Positions 36,865 to 46,198 of a stretch of 64,000 bases of DNA are shown here, in pieces. The first letter of the stretch is position 1; every line of letters starts with the position of its first letter. Made by a program: the position numbers and the translations under genes. Origin of the DNA: Clostridia bacterium (GTDB lineage: Bacteria; Bacillota; Clostridia; TANB77; CAG-508). The DNA is taken from positions 1 to 64,000 of the forward strand of contig JAFWMA010000002.1 of assembly GCA_017510825.1 (NCBI GenBank), read 5' to 3'. Under the pieces are notes generated by a model. It was not told the DNA's origin. It did not search any database and saw only the letters and a program-made list of their open reading frames with translations.

Positions 36865-37782
36865 CTATTCTAGAACACCCTCTTTAACTTCATCCTCCAG
36901 TTTATTAGATATATTATTTTTTAATTCTTCTAAAAATTTTTTACTAGGCTCAGAAAAAACTTGATATTTTTTCCATATAATCATAATGTTAGACAGTAAT
37001 TTGGGTTTTAAAGGTTTAAAAACTAAATTACTAATATTAGTTGTATTTATTAAATTATCAATACAGAATGCATTTCCAATTCCTTCTTCCACCATTAAAC
37101 CAGCATTATATATAAGATTGTATTTTGCAACAATGTTTAAGTCATGTTTTCTATTTTCAAACCAATTTTTTAAGTTAGGAGCATCATTTGTTTGAGTAGG
37201 GAAAATAATAGGCATTTTGGTCATATCATTTAATGTTATATATTCTTTATCCGCAAAAGGATCATCTTTTTTCATTAATATGCCCCAATTATCAAAGTAA
37301 GGAAGTTTAATAAAATCATATTTTTTTAAATCTGCAACTCCCATAAGAACGCCAAAATCTAATAAACCTTTATCAATTCTTTCACAGATGTCATCTCCGT
37401 TTCCACTATACATTTGAAAATGTATTTTGGGATATTTATCAGAAAGAGATTTCATAGTTTGCGTAATTATTTTCATCCCATCAGACTCTCCACCACCAAT
37501 TAAGATTTCGCCAGATAAATCATTATTATTTTGTATAAATTCATTACTTGTTTTATCAACTAAATCTATAATTTCTTGAGCTCTTTTTCTTAATAATATA
37601 CCATCATTAGTCAAAGTTATTTTTCTGTTACTTCTAATAAATAAATCTTTTCCAAGTTCTTTTTCTAATCTTTGTATAACCTTTGTAAGTCCTGGTTGAC
37701 TAATATATAAAGACTCTGATGCAAGTTTTATACTTTCTTCTCTAGCAACAGCTAAAAAATATCTTAAATCGCTTATTTCCAT
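36865..37782 (-). CDS. LysR family transcriptional regulator
   Basis: About 305 residues. An N-terminal winged HTH (residues 1-60: LASESLYISQPGLTKVIQRLEKELG, the LysR signature) is followed by a periplasmic-binding-like effector domain. It is divergent from the flavodoxin/cyclophilin-like operon and most likely controls it through the dyad at 37854-37869. ATG 37782 is preferred, 8 nt after AAGGAG. The effector is unknown; redox or quinone stress is a reasonable guess from the target genes. Confidence 0.85.
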   Translation of the reverse strand: MEISDLRYFLAVAREESIKLASESLYISQPGLTKVIQRLEKELGKDLFIRSNRKITLTNDGILLRKRAQEIIDLVDKTSNEFIQNNNDLSGEILIGGGESDGMKIITQTMKSLSDKYPKIHFQMYSGNGDDICERIDKGLLDFGVLMGVADLKKYDFIKLPYFDNWGILMKKDDPFADKEYITLNDMTKMPIIFPTQTNDAPNLKNWFENRKHDLNIVAKYNLIYNAGLMVEEGIGNAFCIDNLINTTNISNLVFKPLKPKLLSNIMIIWKKYQVFSEPSKKFLEELKNNISNKLEDEVKEGVLE

Positions 37783-37853
37783 ACATTTCACTCCTTAAAA
37801 ATCAAAAACATTATATTACATTTTCAAATAACTGTCAATTATATATACATATA

Positions 37854-37894
37854 ACAAATAAGTATTTGTCAATTGTAATAAAGTAAAGTATAAT
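37854..37894 (+). promoter_or_regulatory. LysR-type operator and promoter of the redox operon
   Basis: Perfect dyad ACAAATA-AG-TATTTGT (37854-37869) overlaps the -35 box TTGTCA (37866-37871). TATAAT follows at 37889-37894 after 17 nt. Confidence 0.7.
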
Positions 37895-37927
37895 GTAATT
37901 GAAAAAATAAAGGAGAGTTAAGAACAA

Positions 37928-38164
37928 ATGAGGGGAGAACAAGACTTAAAAGATGCAATTAAACAAAATTTAATTGATAGTGGATGTAATAAGAAACAAA
38001 TTGAGAAGTTTTTTGAACTATATGAGCAAAGGCAAAAAGATGAAATAATAACAATGTTAAAGGAACACAAAGAAAATTTATTAAAAAAATTAAGATTAGA
38101 CAAAAAAGAGATTGATGATTTAGATTATTTAATTTTGGACATTCAAAATAATTTTAAAATTTGA
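37928..38164 (+). CDS. Small helical hypothetical protein
   Basis: A 78-residue, highly charged protein that is nearly all helix (EKFFELYEQRQKDEIITMLKE) and probably a coiled coil. First gene of the LysR-divergent operon. No named family; similar short proteins accompany flavodoxin operons in Clostridia. Confidence 0.6.
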   Translation: MRGEQDLKDAIKQNLIDSGCNKKQIEKFFELYEQRQKDEIITMLKEHKENLLKKLRLDKKEIDDLDYLILDIQNNFKI

Positions 38165-38176
38165 GGAGTTTAAGTT

Positions 38177-38824
38177 ATGAATAAGAAATTAATTATATAT
38201 ATTGTTATAGGTTTAATAATTTTAGCACTAATAATTGCCATTATTTTAATTAACAAACAAAATACAAATAGAAACGAATTAGAAACAAATCAAAACTATA
38301 GTAATAAGGAGAATATAAAAAGCAATGAGAATATACAAAAAAATATTTCTTCTAATCAAAGTATAGAAGATGTAAATATTACAACTGAAACCAATTCTGT
38401 AAAAACAGATAATGCTACAGAAACTTCAATCCAAGAACAAGTAAAGGAAAAAATAAAAGAGGAAAATATAGATATGATAAAAATAAAAGTTAATAGTAAT
38501 GTTTTAGAGGCTAAATTAGAAGATAATGAAGCTACAAAAAGTTTAGTAGAAAGGTTGAAGAATGGAGATATTTCAGTCAATGCAAACGAATATGGAGGAT
38601 TTGAAAAAGTAGGTAATTTGGGCTTTAGTTTACCAAAAAATGATAAAAGTATAACTACATCAGCAGGAGATATAGTTTTGTATCAAGGAAATCAAATATC
38701 ATTATTCTATAATTCAAACTCGTGGAGTTATACAAAACTTGGAAGAGTTCAGAATGTAAGTGGAGCTGAATTAAAGAATATATTAGGTTCAGGAGATGTA
38801 ACTTTAATATTAAGTATAGACTAA
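38177..38824 (+). CDS. Membrane-anchored cyclophilin-like-fold protein
   Basis: A 215-residue protein. TM helix (residues 3-26), a Asn/Ser/Glu-rich linker (27-95), then a beta domain of the cyclophilin-like type (IKVNSNVLEAKLEDNEATKSL, then GFSLPKNDKSITTSAGDIVLYQGNQISLFYNSNSW cut here into its two strands). In relatives it is a small beta barrel of unknown role, often next to flavodoxins. Twelve nt after the previous gene. Confidence 0.75.
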   Translation: MNKKLIIYIVIGLIILALIIAIILINKQNTNRNELETNQNYSNKENIKSNENIQKNISSNQSIEDVNITTETNSVKTDNATETSIQEQVKEKIKEENIDMIKIKVNSNVLEAKLEDNEATKSLVERLKNGDISVNANEYGGFEKVGNLGFSLPKNDKSITTSAGDIVLYQGNQISLFYNSNSWSYTKLGRVQNVSGAELKNILGSGDVTLILSID

Positions 38825-38900
38825 AGGAGGGGAAAATGGAAGTTAATGGCAAAATATTAATTAGAGAGAAAGTAAGTAAATAAATAGGAGGAATTAAAAA

Positions 38901-39443
38901 ATGAGTAAAAAAGTTGTAGTTGTGTCAAGTAGTTTTAGAAAAAATGGAAATAGTGAAACTTTGGCAAATGAATTTATAAGAGGAGCAAAAGAAACTGGAA
39001 ATGAAGTAGAAACAATATATCTTCGTGATATTACATTAAATTATTGTAGAGGTTGTTTTGCTTGTTTAAAATAAAATCATTGCGTTATAGATGATGATGC
39101 AAAAGAATTAATGGAAAAAGTTAGAACAGCTGATGTTTTATGCTTTTCAACACCAATTTATTATTATGCGGTAAGTGGGCAGTTAAAAACATTTTTAGAT
39201 AGAATGAATCCAATATATAGCGCAGGGCATAATTTTAAAGATGTTTATCTATTAACAGCAGCAAATGATACAGATTCAAAAGCAATGGATGGAGCAATAA
39301 AAGATATTGAAGGTTGGGTAGAATGTTTTGAAGGTGTAACTTTAAAAGGTGTTGTAAAAGGAACTGGTGCAAATGATGTCGGAGATATATTGAGCCATAA
39401 AGATAAATTAGAAGAAGCCTATAATTTAGGAAAAAAATATATA
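38901..39443 (+). pseudogene. Flavodoxin-family NAD(P)H reductase gene with nonsense codon and lost stop
   Basis: The frame from ATG 38901 encodes VVVVSSSFRKNGNSETLANEF (FMN-binding loop) and YCRGCFACLK, then TAA (39072-39074). It resumes as NHCVIDDDAKELMEKV and FSTPIYYYAVSGQLKTFLDRM, typical of this family. A run of seven A at 39431-39437 has one A too many: with six, the frame would end GKNI-stop as in relatives; as written it reads into the next gene. Two lesions point to decay or local sequence error. Confidence 0.75.
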
Positions 39444-39461
39444 ATTTTGGAGGTAGAATTA

Positions 39462-40064
39462 ATGAATAAGAAAATTTTGATTGGAATTATAGTTTTATTA
39501 GCTGTAATAGTTGTAGGAGCATATTTTTTATTTAATAAAAAACAATACAATTCTCAAACAAATCAATATAGTAGTGATTTAAGTAGTAATGCAAAAGCAA
39601 GTACACAAAATAATAATGAAAAAAAGACAGCCAAAAATAGCCTGAGAGATGGAGAATCTATTCAAACACAAGATAAAAATAAATCTACAAGGGTAGTAAC
39701 TGGTGGAACAAAAATTAAAATGACTTTTGGAGACACAGTTATTTATGGTGTGTTGAATGATTCGGAAACAGCAAAAGCTTTGATTCAAAAGTTGCCTATC
39801 ACACAACATGAATCAAGATATACACATGACTTTTGTGGAGTAACAGAAAAATTACCATATAACGAAGATGAAGTGCATTATGGTTGGCTAAATGGAGATA
39901 TTGATTATGCTATTGATGCACCATATTACACAATTCTTTTCAAAGATGAAGAAATATCAGAACAATATGGTGATCAAGTTAATATTGGAGTTATAACTTC
40001 TACAATTAGTGAAATTGATAAATTAAGTGGAAGCTTTGATGTTAAAATAGAATTGGATAATTAA
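39462..40064 (+). CDS. Second membrane-anchored cyclophilin-like protein
   Basis: About 200 residues from ATG 39462, which has its own GGAGGT. TM helix (residues 4-23), polar linker, then IKMTFGDTVIYGVLNDSETAKALIQKLP and a barrel ending VNIGVITSTISEIDKLSG. A paralog of the 38177 product. In the present sequence it is fused in frame to the damaged flavodoxin upstream, but the internal ribosome binding site indicates it is an independent gene. Confidence 0.7.
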   Translation: MNKKILIGIIVLLAVIVVGAYFLFNKKQYNSQTNQYSSDLSSNAKASTQNNNEKKTAKNSLRDGESIQTQDKNKSTRVVTGGTKIKMTFGDTVIYGVLNDSETAKALIQKLPITQHESRYTHDFCGVTEKLPYNEDEVHYGWLNGDIDYAIDAPYYTILFKDEEISEQYGDQVNIGVITSTISEIDKLSGSFDVKIELDN

Positions 40065-40075
40065 AAGGATATGAT

Positions 40076-40747
40076 ATGAAAAATAAAGCATATAGAATAA
40101 TAGTAGATTTTTTTATGTTAATATTTATGATATTAGAATATTCTAAAATATATACAGGACAATTAATTCATGAAATATTAGGAATTGCATTATTAATATT
40201 ATTTATCATACATAATATTTTAAATATAAATTTTTATAGAAATTTATTTAAAGGGAAATATAATTCTTCAAGAGCTTTCTTAACAATTGTTGATATAGGA
40301 TTTTTAATATTTATGCTATTTACAATAATTTTAGGAATACCAATATCAAAAGAATTATTTAGTTTTTTTAGTATTTCTAATGGAGCAGTAGTTAGTAAAC
40401 TCCATATACTTTTTAGCTATTGGGGAATGATATTTTTGTCAATGCATTTGGGATTACATTTTAAAGCAATTTTTGCAAAGTTAATTAGCAAATTAAAAAA
40501 GAATAAAATTTTAAAATATATAGTGGATTTATTGCAAATATTAATTGTAATCTATGGAATAAAACTATTCTTTGATACAAATATAATTAATTATTTAATT
40601 GCAAAAGCATCATTTGGCAATTATACAAACAATATTTGGATTTCATTATGGAATAATTTTATGATAATATTTGGAGTATCAATAATTAATTATAATATTG
40701 AGAAAATAATAAAGTGGAAAACTGGGGAAAGAAGGAATAATCTATGA
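40076..40747 (+). CDS. DUF4405 membrane protein (cytochrome b-like)
   Basis: A 223-residue protein with about six TM helices. Conserved-looking His occur in helices: HEILGIALLILFIIHNIL (two His, about 32 and 46) and FLSMHLGLHFKAIF (about 126-131). These match the haem-binding pattern of DUF4405/cytochrome b561-like proteins. It likely passes electrons across the membrane. Its TGA overlaps the start of the flavodoxin gene. Confidence 0.75.
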   Translation: MKNKAYRIIVDFFMLIFMILEYSKIYTGQLIHEILGIALLILFIIHNILNINFYRNLFKGKYNSSRAFLTIVDIGFLIFMLFTIILGIPISKELFSFFSISNGAVVSKLHILFSYWGMIFLSMHLGLHFKAIFAKLISKLKKNKILKYIVDLLQILIVIYGIKLFFDTNIINYLIAKASFGNYTNNIWISLWNNFMIIFGVSIINYNIEKIIKWKTGERRNNL

Positions 40748-41382
40748 ATAAAGTTAAAATAATAATTATTTGTTTAATTGCATTAGTTGTTGTTGGAGGA
40801 TTAGGAGCTGTTATTATTAAAAACATTAATACAGAAGAAAATCAAACTTTAGATTCAACAATTACTGATGAGCAAGGAAAAGAAGCAAAATTAAATTTAA
40901 ATAGTGATAAAATATTAGTTATTTATTTTTCTGAAACAGGAAATACTCAAAAATTGGCAAAACTTATAAGTGATAAAGTTGGAGGAGATTTTATAAGAAT
41001 TGAAACAGAAAAAGTATATCCAACAGATTATAATGAATTAGTAGATGATGCTAAAAAAGAGAAAGAGAATGATGATAGACCAAAATTAAAAACATTAAAT
41101 ATCAATTTAGATGATTATGATACTATATTTATAGGATATCCAATTTGGTGGTATCAAATGCCAATGGCTATGTACACATTATTTGATAATTATGACTTTG
41201 CAGACAAAACCATAATACCATTTAATACTCATGAAGGTTCAGGAAGTTCAGGAACTTATGAAGATATTCAAAAATTAGAACCAAAAGCAAAGGTTCTTGA
41301 GGGATTACCAATTCGTGGTGGAGATATGGTTTCTGACCAAAGCAGTAAAGTTGATAGTTGGTTAAATAAATTAGGAATTTAA
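40744..41382 (+). CDS. Membrane-anchored flavodoxin
   Basis: A 212-residue protein. TM helix (residues 4-24), linker, then a flavodoxin domain: FMN phosphate loop YFSETGNTQKLAK (about 59-71), GYPIWWYQMP (about 138) and THEGSGSSGTYEDI. It likely carries electrons with the DUF4405 protein at the outer membrane face or cytosol side; orientation is not clear. It overlaps the DUF4405 gene by 4 nt. Confidence 0.85.
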   Translation: MNKVKIIIICLIALVVVGGLGAVIIKNINTEENQTLDSTITDEQGKEAKLNLNSDKILVIYFSETGNTQKLAKLISDKVGGDFIRIETEKVYPTDYNELVDDAKKEKENDDRPKLKTLNINLDDYDTIFIGYPIWWYQMPMAMYTLFDNYDFADKTIIPFNTHEGSGSSGTYEDIQKLEPKAKVLEGLPIRGGDMVSDQSSKVDSWLNKLGI

Positions 41383-41402
41383 AATATGGAGGAATTTAAG
41401 AT

Positions 41403-42389
41403 ATGGAAGAATTAAAATTAAATCAAGAATGGGATAAAGTATTCCCAAAAAGTGAAAAAGTTGAGTCTAAAAAAGTAACTTTTAAAAATCATTTTGGAAT
41501 TACATTAGTAGCTGATATGTATGTCCCAAAAGAATATGATGGAAAACTTCCTGCAATAGCAGTAAGTGGACCTTTTGGAGCAGTAAAAGAACAAAGTTCA
41601 GGATTATATGCTCAAGAAATGGCAGAAAGAGGGTTTCTAACAATAGCATTTGACCCATCTTTTACAGGAGAAAGTTCAGGAGAGCCAAGATATATGAACT
41701 CTCCAGACATAAATGTTGAGGATTTTCAATCAGCAGTTGATTTTCTATCTAATTTAGAAAATGTTGATAATGAAAAAATATCAATAATTGGTATATGTGG
41801 ATGGGGAGGAATGGCACTTCAAACAGCATGTATAGATACTAGAATAAAGGCTACAATTGCATCAACAATGTATGATATGTCAAGAGTTACAGGGAATGGA
41901 TATTTTGATGGAGAAGATAGTGAAGAAGCAAGATATAATAAAAGAGTAGCAATAAATAATCAAAGAACAGAAGATTTTAAAGCAGGAGAATATAAACTTG
42001 GAGGTGGTGTAATAGACCCACTACCAGAAGATGCACCTCAATTTGTAAAAGACTACCATGCATATTATAAAACTCCTCGTGGATACCATAAGAGAAGTTT
42101 GAATTCTAATGGTGGGTGGAATGTTACAGCAGGAACATCACTTTTGAATACAAGATTATTCTATTATTCAAAAGAAATAAGAAATGCAGTAATGATAGTA
42201 CATGGAGATAAAGCACATTCATATTATTTTGGGAAAGATGCTTATGAAAATATGATTAAAGATAGTAAATATGCAAATAATAAGGAATTTCTTTCAATAG
42301 AAGGTGTTTCACATTGTGATTTATATGACCAAAAAGATATTATACCATTTGATAAAATAGAAGAATTTATAAGAAAAAATTTAAAATAG
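41403..42389 (+). CDS. Alpha/beta hydrolase with Cys in the nucleophile elbow
   Basis: A 328-residue hydrolase. FGITLVADMYVPKEYDG, then the nucleophile elbow IIGICGWGGMALQTA (about 125-139), with Cys where most esterases have Ser. Asp is near MIVHGDKAHSYYF (about 263), and the His in GVSHCDLYD (about 304). Dienelactone-hydrolase-like enzymes also use Cys. It follows the flavodoxin gene by 20 nt, so it is probably part of the LysR-controlled operon. Substrate unknown. Confidence 0.85.
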   Translation: MEELKLNQEWDKVFPKSEKVESKKVTFKNHFGITLVADMYVPKEYDGKLPAIAVSGPFGAVKEQSSGLYAQEMAERGFLTIAFDPSFTGESSGEPRYMNSPDINVEDFQSAVDFLSNLENVDNEKISIIGICGWGGMALQTACIDTRIKATIASTMYDMSRVTGNGYFDGEDSEEARYNKRVAINNQRTEDFKAGEYKLGGGVIDPLPEDAPQFVKDYHAYYKTPRGYHKRSLNSNGGWNVTAGTSLLNTRLFYYSKEIRNAVMIVHGDKAHSYYFGKDAYENMIKDSKYANNKEFLSIEGVSHCDLYDQKDIIPFDKIEEFIRKNLK

Positions 42390-42510
42390 AATTTTAAATG
42401 AATATTAGAATATGATAAACTGAATTTATCATAAATTAGAAAGATAAATTACAAGTTATTGAGATGTTAACAAGATTTTGGCATTACGAATAAGATAAAA
42501 GAAAAAATTG

Positions 42511-42547
42511 GACTGATAATGAGTTGAAATTATCAGTCTTTTATTAT
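42511..42547 (+). terminator. Terminator of the redox operon
   Basis: GGACTGATAAT pairs with ATTATCAGTCTT and is followed by T. The rest of 42390-42703 holds the next promoter: TATAAT at 42665-42670 below an AAGT-GCGT-ACTT dyad (about 42632-42643), the type of site bound by HxlR proteins. Confidence 0.7.
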
Positions 42548-42703
42548 ATAATTTTAGAAAATAAAAAATTTTTATAACATAGGGACCAGTAAAATCAATA
42601 AAACTTACTTTTAGGTAACTACATTACAAAAAAGTGCGTACTTCCCAAACATTTAATAGGCTGTTATAATATGAACAGATTAAAAATTTAGGAGGTATTA
42701 GAT

Positions 42704-43063
42704 ATGGAAAATTGGGCTTATGAATTTAGTTTAAATCACGAAGGAGCAGGAGTTGGAATAATTTATTACTCTGCAAAATATTTTGAAAGAAAAGGAATAG
42801 TGAATCCAGCAAATGCACAACCTTATTCATCAGAGGAAATTGATGAAATAAAAAATGGAGCAATAGAGGGAGCTACTAATTATACAAGTAATGTTCCTGA
42901 AAATGCTTTAGTTGGAATGAATGTATTAAATACTGATAAAGTATTTTGGTATGATGAAGAAAATTCAAATAAAATATTAGCATCTACTGATCCACTTTTA
43001 TTAGATAAAGAAACAGGAAATATGAAAACAATGAGTGGAGAAGTTGTTGCAAAAGCAATGTAA
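42704..43063 (+). CDS. Hypothetical protein, likely HxlR-regulated
   Basis: A 119-residue soluble protein (MENWAYEFSLNHEGAGVGII at the start). No family recognised. It sits directly upstream of an HxlR regulator with a possible HxlR operator before it, so it is probably the target of that regulator in an operon of two genes. Confidence 0.55.
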   Translation: MENWAYEFSLNHEGAGVGIIYYSAKYFERKGIVNPANAQPYSSEEIDEIKNGAIEGATNYTSNVPENALVGMNVLNTDKVFWYDEENSNKILASTDPLLLDKETGNMKTMSGEVVAKAM

Positions 43064-43084
43064 TTTAGAGGAGGAAGATGAACT

Positions 43085-43402
43085 ATGGCAAAGGTTTATA
43101 CAGAATGTCCAGTAGAATATACTGCTTCAATATTATCAAATAAATGGAAATGTTTAATATTAAGAGATTTACTAACAGGAACAAAAAGATTTAATGAACT
43201 AAATAAATCTATTATTGGTATATCTGCAAAAGTATTAACAGAAAATTTAAGAGAAATGGAGAATGATGGTATTATAAATAGAAAGACTTATGCTGTAGTT
43301 CCTCCAAAAGTAGAGTATTCATTAAGCTCTAAAGGAGAAGAATTAAAGCCTATAATTGATTTAATGAAAGAATTTGGAAACAAATACAAAGACAAAAAAT
43401 AA
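43085..43402 (+). CDS. HxlR family winged-helix regulator
   Basis: A 105-residue protein of the usual HxlR length: a Cys near the N-terminus (TECPVEYT), the WKCLILRDLLTGTKRFNELNK helix-turn-helix and the wing KTYAVVPPKVEYSLSSKG. Such regulators sense reactive aldehydes, quinones or oxidants, in some cases by the N-terminal Cys. It probably controls its own two-gene operon. Confidence 0.88.
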   Translation: MAKVYTECPVEYTASILSNKWKCLILRDLLTGTKRFNELNKSIIGISAKVLTENLREMENDGIINRKTYAVVPPKVEYSLSSKGEELKPIIDLMKEFGNKYKDKK

Positions 43403-43406
43403 GAAT

Positions 43407-43437
43407 TAAGGCTGATAGAAATATCAGTCTTTAATTT
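43407..43437 (+). terminator. Hairpin between the HxlR and macrodomain genes
   Basis: AAGGCTGATA pairs with TATCAGTCTT around GAAA, followed by T. The macrodomain gene starts 15 nt later. Confidence 0.6.
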
Positions 43438-43451
43438 TACGAGGTGGTATT

Positions 43452-44204
43452 ATGGAAAAGCTAGATTATTTAATAGAATATTTATTAAAAGAGTCAGGTA
43501 GGGGAAATTTCAATTATTCCAATAGAGACAAAAAGTCTTTATACAGGGCATTAGTTAATATAAGACAAGCAAACCCTATTTCAGAAGATTTTTTGAAAGT
43601 TGAAGATGAATATTTGCAAGAAGAATTAAAAAAGCGAAGTATTACAAATGCTGATGATATTAAGGCAGAAAATAGAATTGCTTTATGGCAAGGAGATATA
43701 ACCAAACTAAAAATTGATGCAATAGTAAATGCAGGAAATTCACAAGGATTAGGGTGTTTCTTACCAAATCATAATTGCATAGATAATCAAATAAATACTT
43801 TTGCAGGTGTTAGACTTAGACTTGCTTGTAATGAAATAATGAAAGGTTTAAATTATAATCTTGAAACTGGAAAAGCAATAATTACCAAAGGTTACAATTT
43901 ACCAAGCAAATATGTAATTCAAACTGTTGGACCGATAATTGAAAATGAAGTTACAGAAGAAAAAGAGCAAGAACTTGCAAATTGCTATACAAATTCATTA
44001 AAACTAGCGATAGAAAACGGAATTAAAACAATAGCTTTTCCTTGTATATCAACTGGAGTTTTTAGATTTCCAAAGGATAATGCTTGTATAACTGCAATTA
44101 AGTCAGTAAAAGAATTTTTAGAAAATAATAACACAATAGAAAAAGTAGTATTTAGTGTATATTCAGATGAAGATTTAGATATATATATAAATGAATTAAA
44201 GTAA
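43452..44204 (+). CDS. Zn-containing macrodomain, protein-ADP-ribose hydrolase
   Basis: A 250-residue protein. The macrodomain (residues about 75-250) has IDAIVNAGNSQGLGC (ADP-ribose loop), Zn-ligand candidates Cys/His/Cys in GLGCFLPNHNCID (about 98-110), and ISTGVFRFPKD. This is the Zn-macro type that works with SirTM sirtuins, removing ADP-ribose from targets. First gene of a three-gene operon with DUF1848 and SirTM genes. Confidence 0.88.
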   Translation: MEKLDYLIEYLLKESGRGNFNYSNRDKKSLYRALVNIRQANPISEDFLKVEDEYLQEELKKRSITNADDIKAENRIALWQGDITKLKIDAIVNAGNSQGLGCFLPNHNCIDNQINTFAGVRLRLACNEIMKGLNYNLETGKAIITKGYNLPSKYVIQTVGPIIENEVTEEKEQELANCYTNSLKLAIENGIKTIAFPCISTGVFRFPKDNACITAIKSVKEFLENNNTIEKVVFSVYSDEDLDIYINELK

Positions 44205-44217
44205 GGAGATGAGGAGA

Positions 44218-45219
44218 TTGATTATAAATACAGGAATGAGAACTGATATACCTGCATTTTATTCAGAGTGGTTAATGAATAGAGTTCGAGATGGTTTTGT
44301 TTATGTTAGAAACCCATATTACAGATTACAAGTAAGCAAATATAGTCTATCTCCTGATGTAGTTAATTGCCTTTCTTTTTGTACTAAAAATCCATATCAA
44401 ATGCTTAAATATTTAGATGAATTAAAAGAAAAATATAAGATGTTTTGGTTTGTAACGATTACACCTTATGGAAAAGATTTAGAGCCTAATGTACCACAAT
44501 TTGAAAAAGTTATTAATGATTTTAAGACTTTATCAAGAAAAATAGGTAAAAATGCAGTAGGACTTCGCTATGATCCAATACTTATAAACGAAGAATATAC
44601 AGCAGATAAGCATATTGAAATGTTTGATAAATTTGCTAAAAGCTTAAATGGTTATACAGAAGATGTTACAATTAGTTTTTTGGATTTATATGAAAAAGTA
44701 AAGCGAAACGCACCAGATATTAGACCACCAACAAATGAAGAACAAAAGTATATTGCAAAAGAATTTGTTAGAATAGGAAAAGAAAATAATATGGTAATTC
44801 ATGGATGTTGTGAAAATCCAAACTTGAAAGAAGTTGGAATTGATATAACAGGTTGTATGAGCCAAGAAATTGTAGAAAAAGCAATAGGCTTTAACTTAAA
44901 AGCACCAAGTAGGCAATCAAAAAGAATTGTAACTGATGGTAATAAAGAAGTTACAAAAGATATAACTTTATCTGATAAAGGAAAACCTATTTGTAACTGT
45001 TTAATGGGAAATGATATAGGAGCTTATAATAGTTGTATGCACCTTTGCAAATATTGTTATGCTAATTTTAATAAAACATTAGTAAAAGAAAATTATAAAC
45101 TTCATAATCCAAAATCTCCATTTTTAATTGGAGAAAGTACACCAGATGACAAAGTAACAGACGCAAAACAAAAAAGTTGGAGAATAGATAATGAATTAGA
45201 ACAAGTAACATTATTTTAA
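44218..45219 (+). CDS. DUF1848 protein, Fe-S cluster candidate
   Basis: About 333 residues. IINTGMRTDIPAFYSEW is the DUF1848 start. The C-terminus has NCLMGNDIGAYNSCMHLCKYCYANF, with CxxxCxxC spacing like radical SAM enzymes, but placed late in the chain. TTG 44218 fits the family start and lies 9 nt after AAGGAG; the ATG at 44209 overlaps that site. It lies between macrodomain and sirtuin genes, so a role in reversible ADP-ribosylation is likely from context. Confidence 0.75.
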   Translation: MIINTGMRTDIPAFYSEWLMNRVRDGFVYVRNPYYRLQVSKYSLSPDVVNCLSFCTKNPYQMLKYLDELKEKYKMFWFVTITPYGKDLEPNVPQFEKVINDFKTLSRKIGKNAVGLRYDPILINEEYTADKHIEMFDKFAKSLNGYTEDVTISFLDLYEKVKRNAPDIRPPTNEEQKYIAKEFVRIGKENNMVIHGCCENPNLKEVGIDITGCMSQEIVEKAIGFNLKAPSRQSKRIVTDGNKEVTKDITLSDKGKPICNCLMGNDIGAYNSCMHLCKYCYANFNKTLVKENYKLHNPKSPFLIGESTPDDKVTDAKQKSWRIDNELEQVTLF

Positions 45220-45232
45220 GGAGTTGATGGAA

Positions 45233-46141
45233 ATGTTTAATTATGAATCAAGAATTGAAAATGCAAGAAAAGTTATAAACGAAGCTGATTATATTTTAAT
45301 TGGTGCAGGAGCAGGACTATCAACTGCAGCAGGATTAGAATATAGTGGAGATAAATTCAAAAATAACTTTGGAGATTTTATAGATAAATATCAATTTACT
45401 GATTTATATACTGCAACATTTTATGATTTTAGGTCGCAAGAAGAAAAATGGGCATTTTGGGCTAGACTTATTAACTTAAATAGATACAATAAAGAACCAT
45501 TAAAATTATATAGTGAAATATTTGATTTAGTAAAGCATAAAGAGCATTTTGTACTTACAACAAATGTAGACGCACAATTTGAAATAGCTGGATTTAATAA
45601 AGATAATATCTTTGCTACACAAGGCGATTATGAGATGTTACAATGTTCAAAGGCTTGTCATAATAAACTATATTCTAATAAAGAATTAGTTGAGAAGTGG
45701 TTAAAAGATACAAATGATTGTAAAATTCCAAGTGATGAAGTAATGTATTGTCCTGTTTGTAATGAAGAAATGGATGTTAATTTACGAAAAGATGCTTACT
45801 TTGTAGAAGATGATTATTGGTATAAGCAAAATAATAAATATAGTGAATTTCTTAATAAGATAAAAGGTAAGAAGGTAGCTTTAATAGAAATTGGTGTTGG
45901 TTTCAATACACCTGGAATTATTAGATTTCCTTTTGAACAATTAGTAAAAGAAAATGAATATTATACTTTAATTAGAATAAACAAAGAACATTCAGAAAGT
46001 TGGAACGATTTAGGTAATAACTTAATTGCTTTTAATGAGGATACAAATAAAATTATTGAAGATGCAGAAAAAGGAATAGAATTAAGCAAAGGATATACTA
46101 ATGTAGATGAAATGTGGAAAGATTTAGAGAAAAAGGACTGA
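45233..46141 (+). CDS. SirTM-class sirtuin (Sir2 family)
   Basis: About 302 residues. Rossmann motif IGAGAGLSTAAGLEYSG; TTNVDAQFEIAGF; then ATQGDYEM, with Gln at the place of the catalytic His of deacetylases, as in the SirTM class that ADP-ribosylates proteins. Zinc ligands CSKAC and CPVC. The known SirTM partner is a lipoylated carrier protein; no GcvH-L or lipoate ligase gene is seen nearby here, so the target is open. ATG 45233 lies 9 nt after AAGGAG. Confidence 0.85.
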   Translation: MFNYESRIENARKVINEADYILIGAGAGLSTAAGLEYSGDKFKNNFGDFIDKYQFTDLYTATFYDFRSQEEKWAFWARLINLNRYNKEPLKLYSEIFDLVKHKEHFVLTTNVDAQFEIAGFNKDNIFATQGDYEMLQCSKACHNKLYSNKELVEKWLKDTNDCKIPSDEVMYCPVCNEEMDVNLRKDAYFVEDDYWYKQNNKYSEFLNKIKGKKVALIEIGVGFNTPGIIRFPFEQLVKENEYYTLIRINKEHSESWNDLGNNLIAFNEDTNKIIEDAEKGIELSKGYTNVDEMWKDLEKKD

Positions 46142-46198
46142 AAAATTCGTTAACAATAAAATATACTAATTTATTTAAATAAGATCATAAAAAAATAA

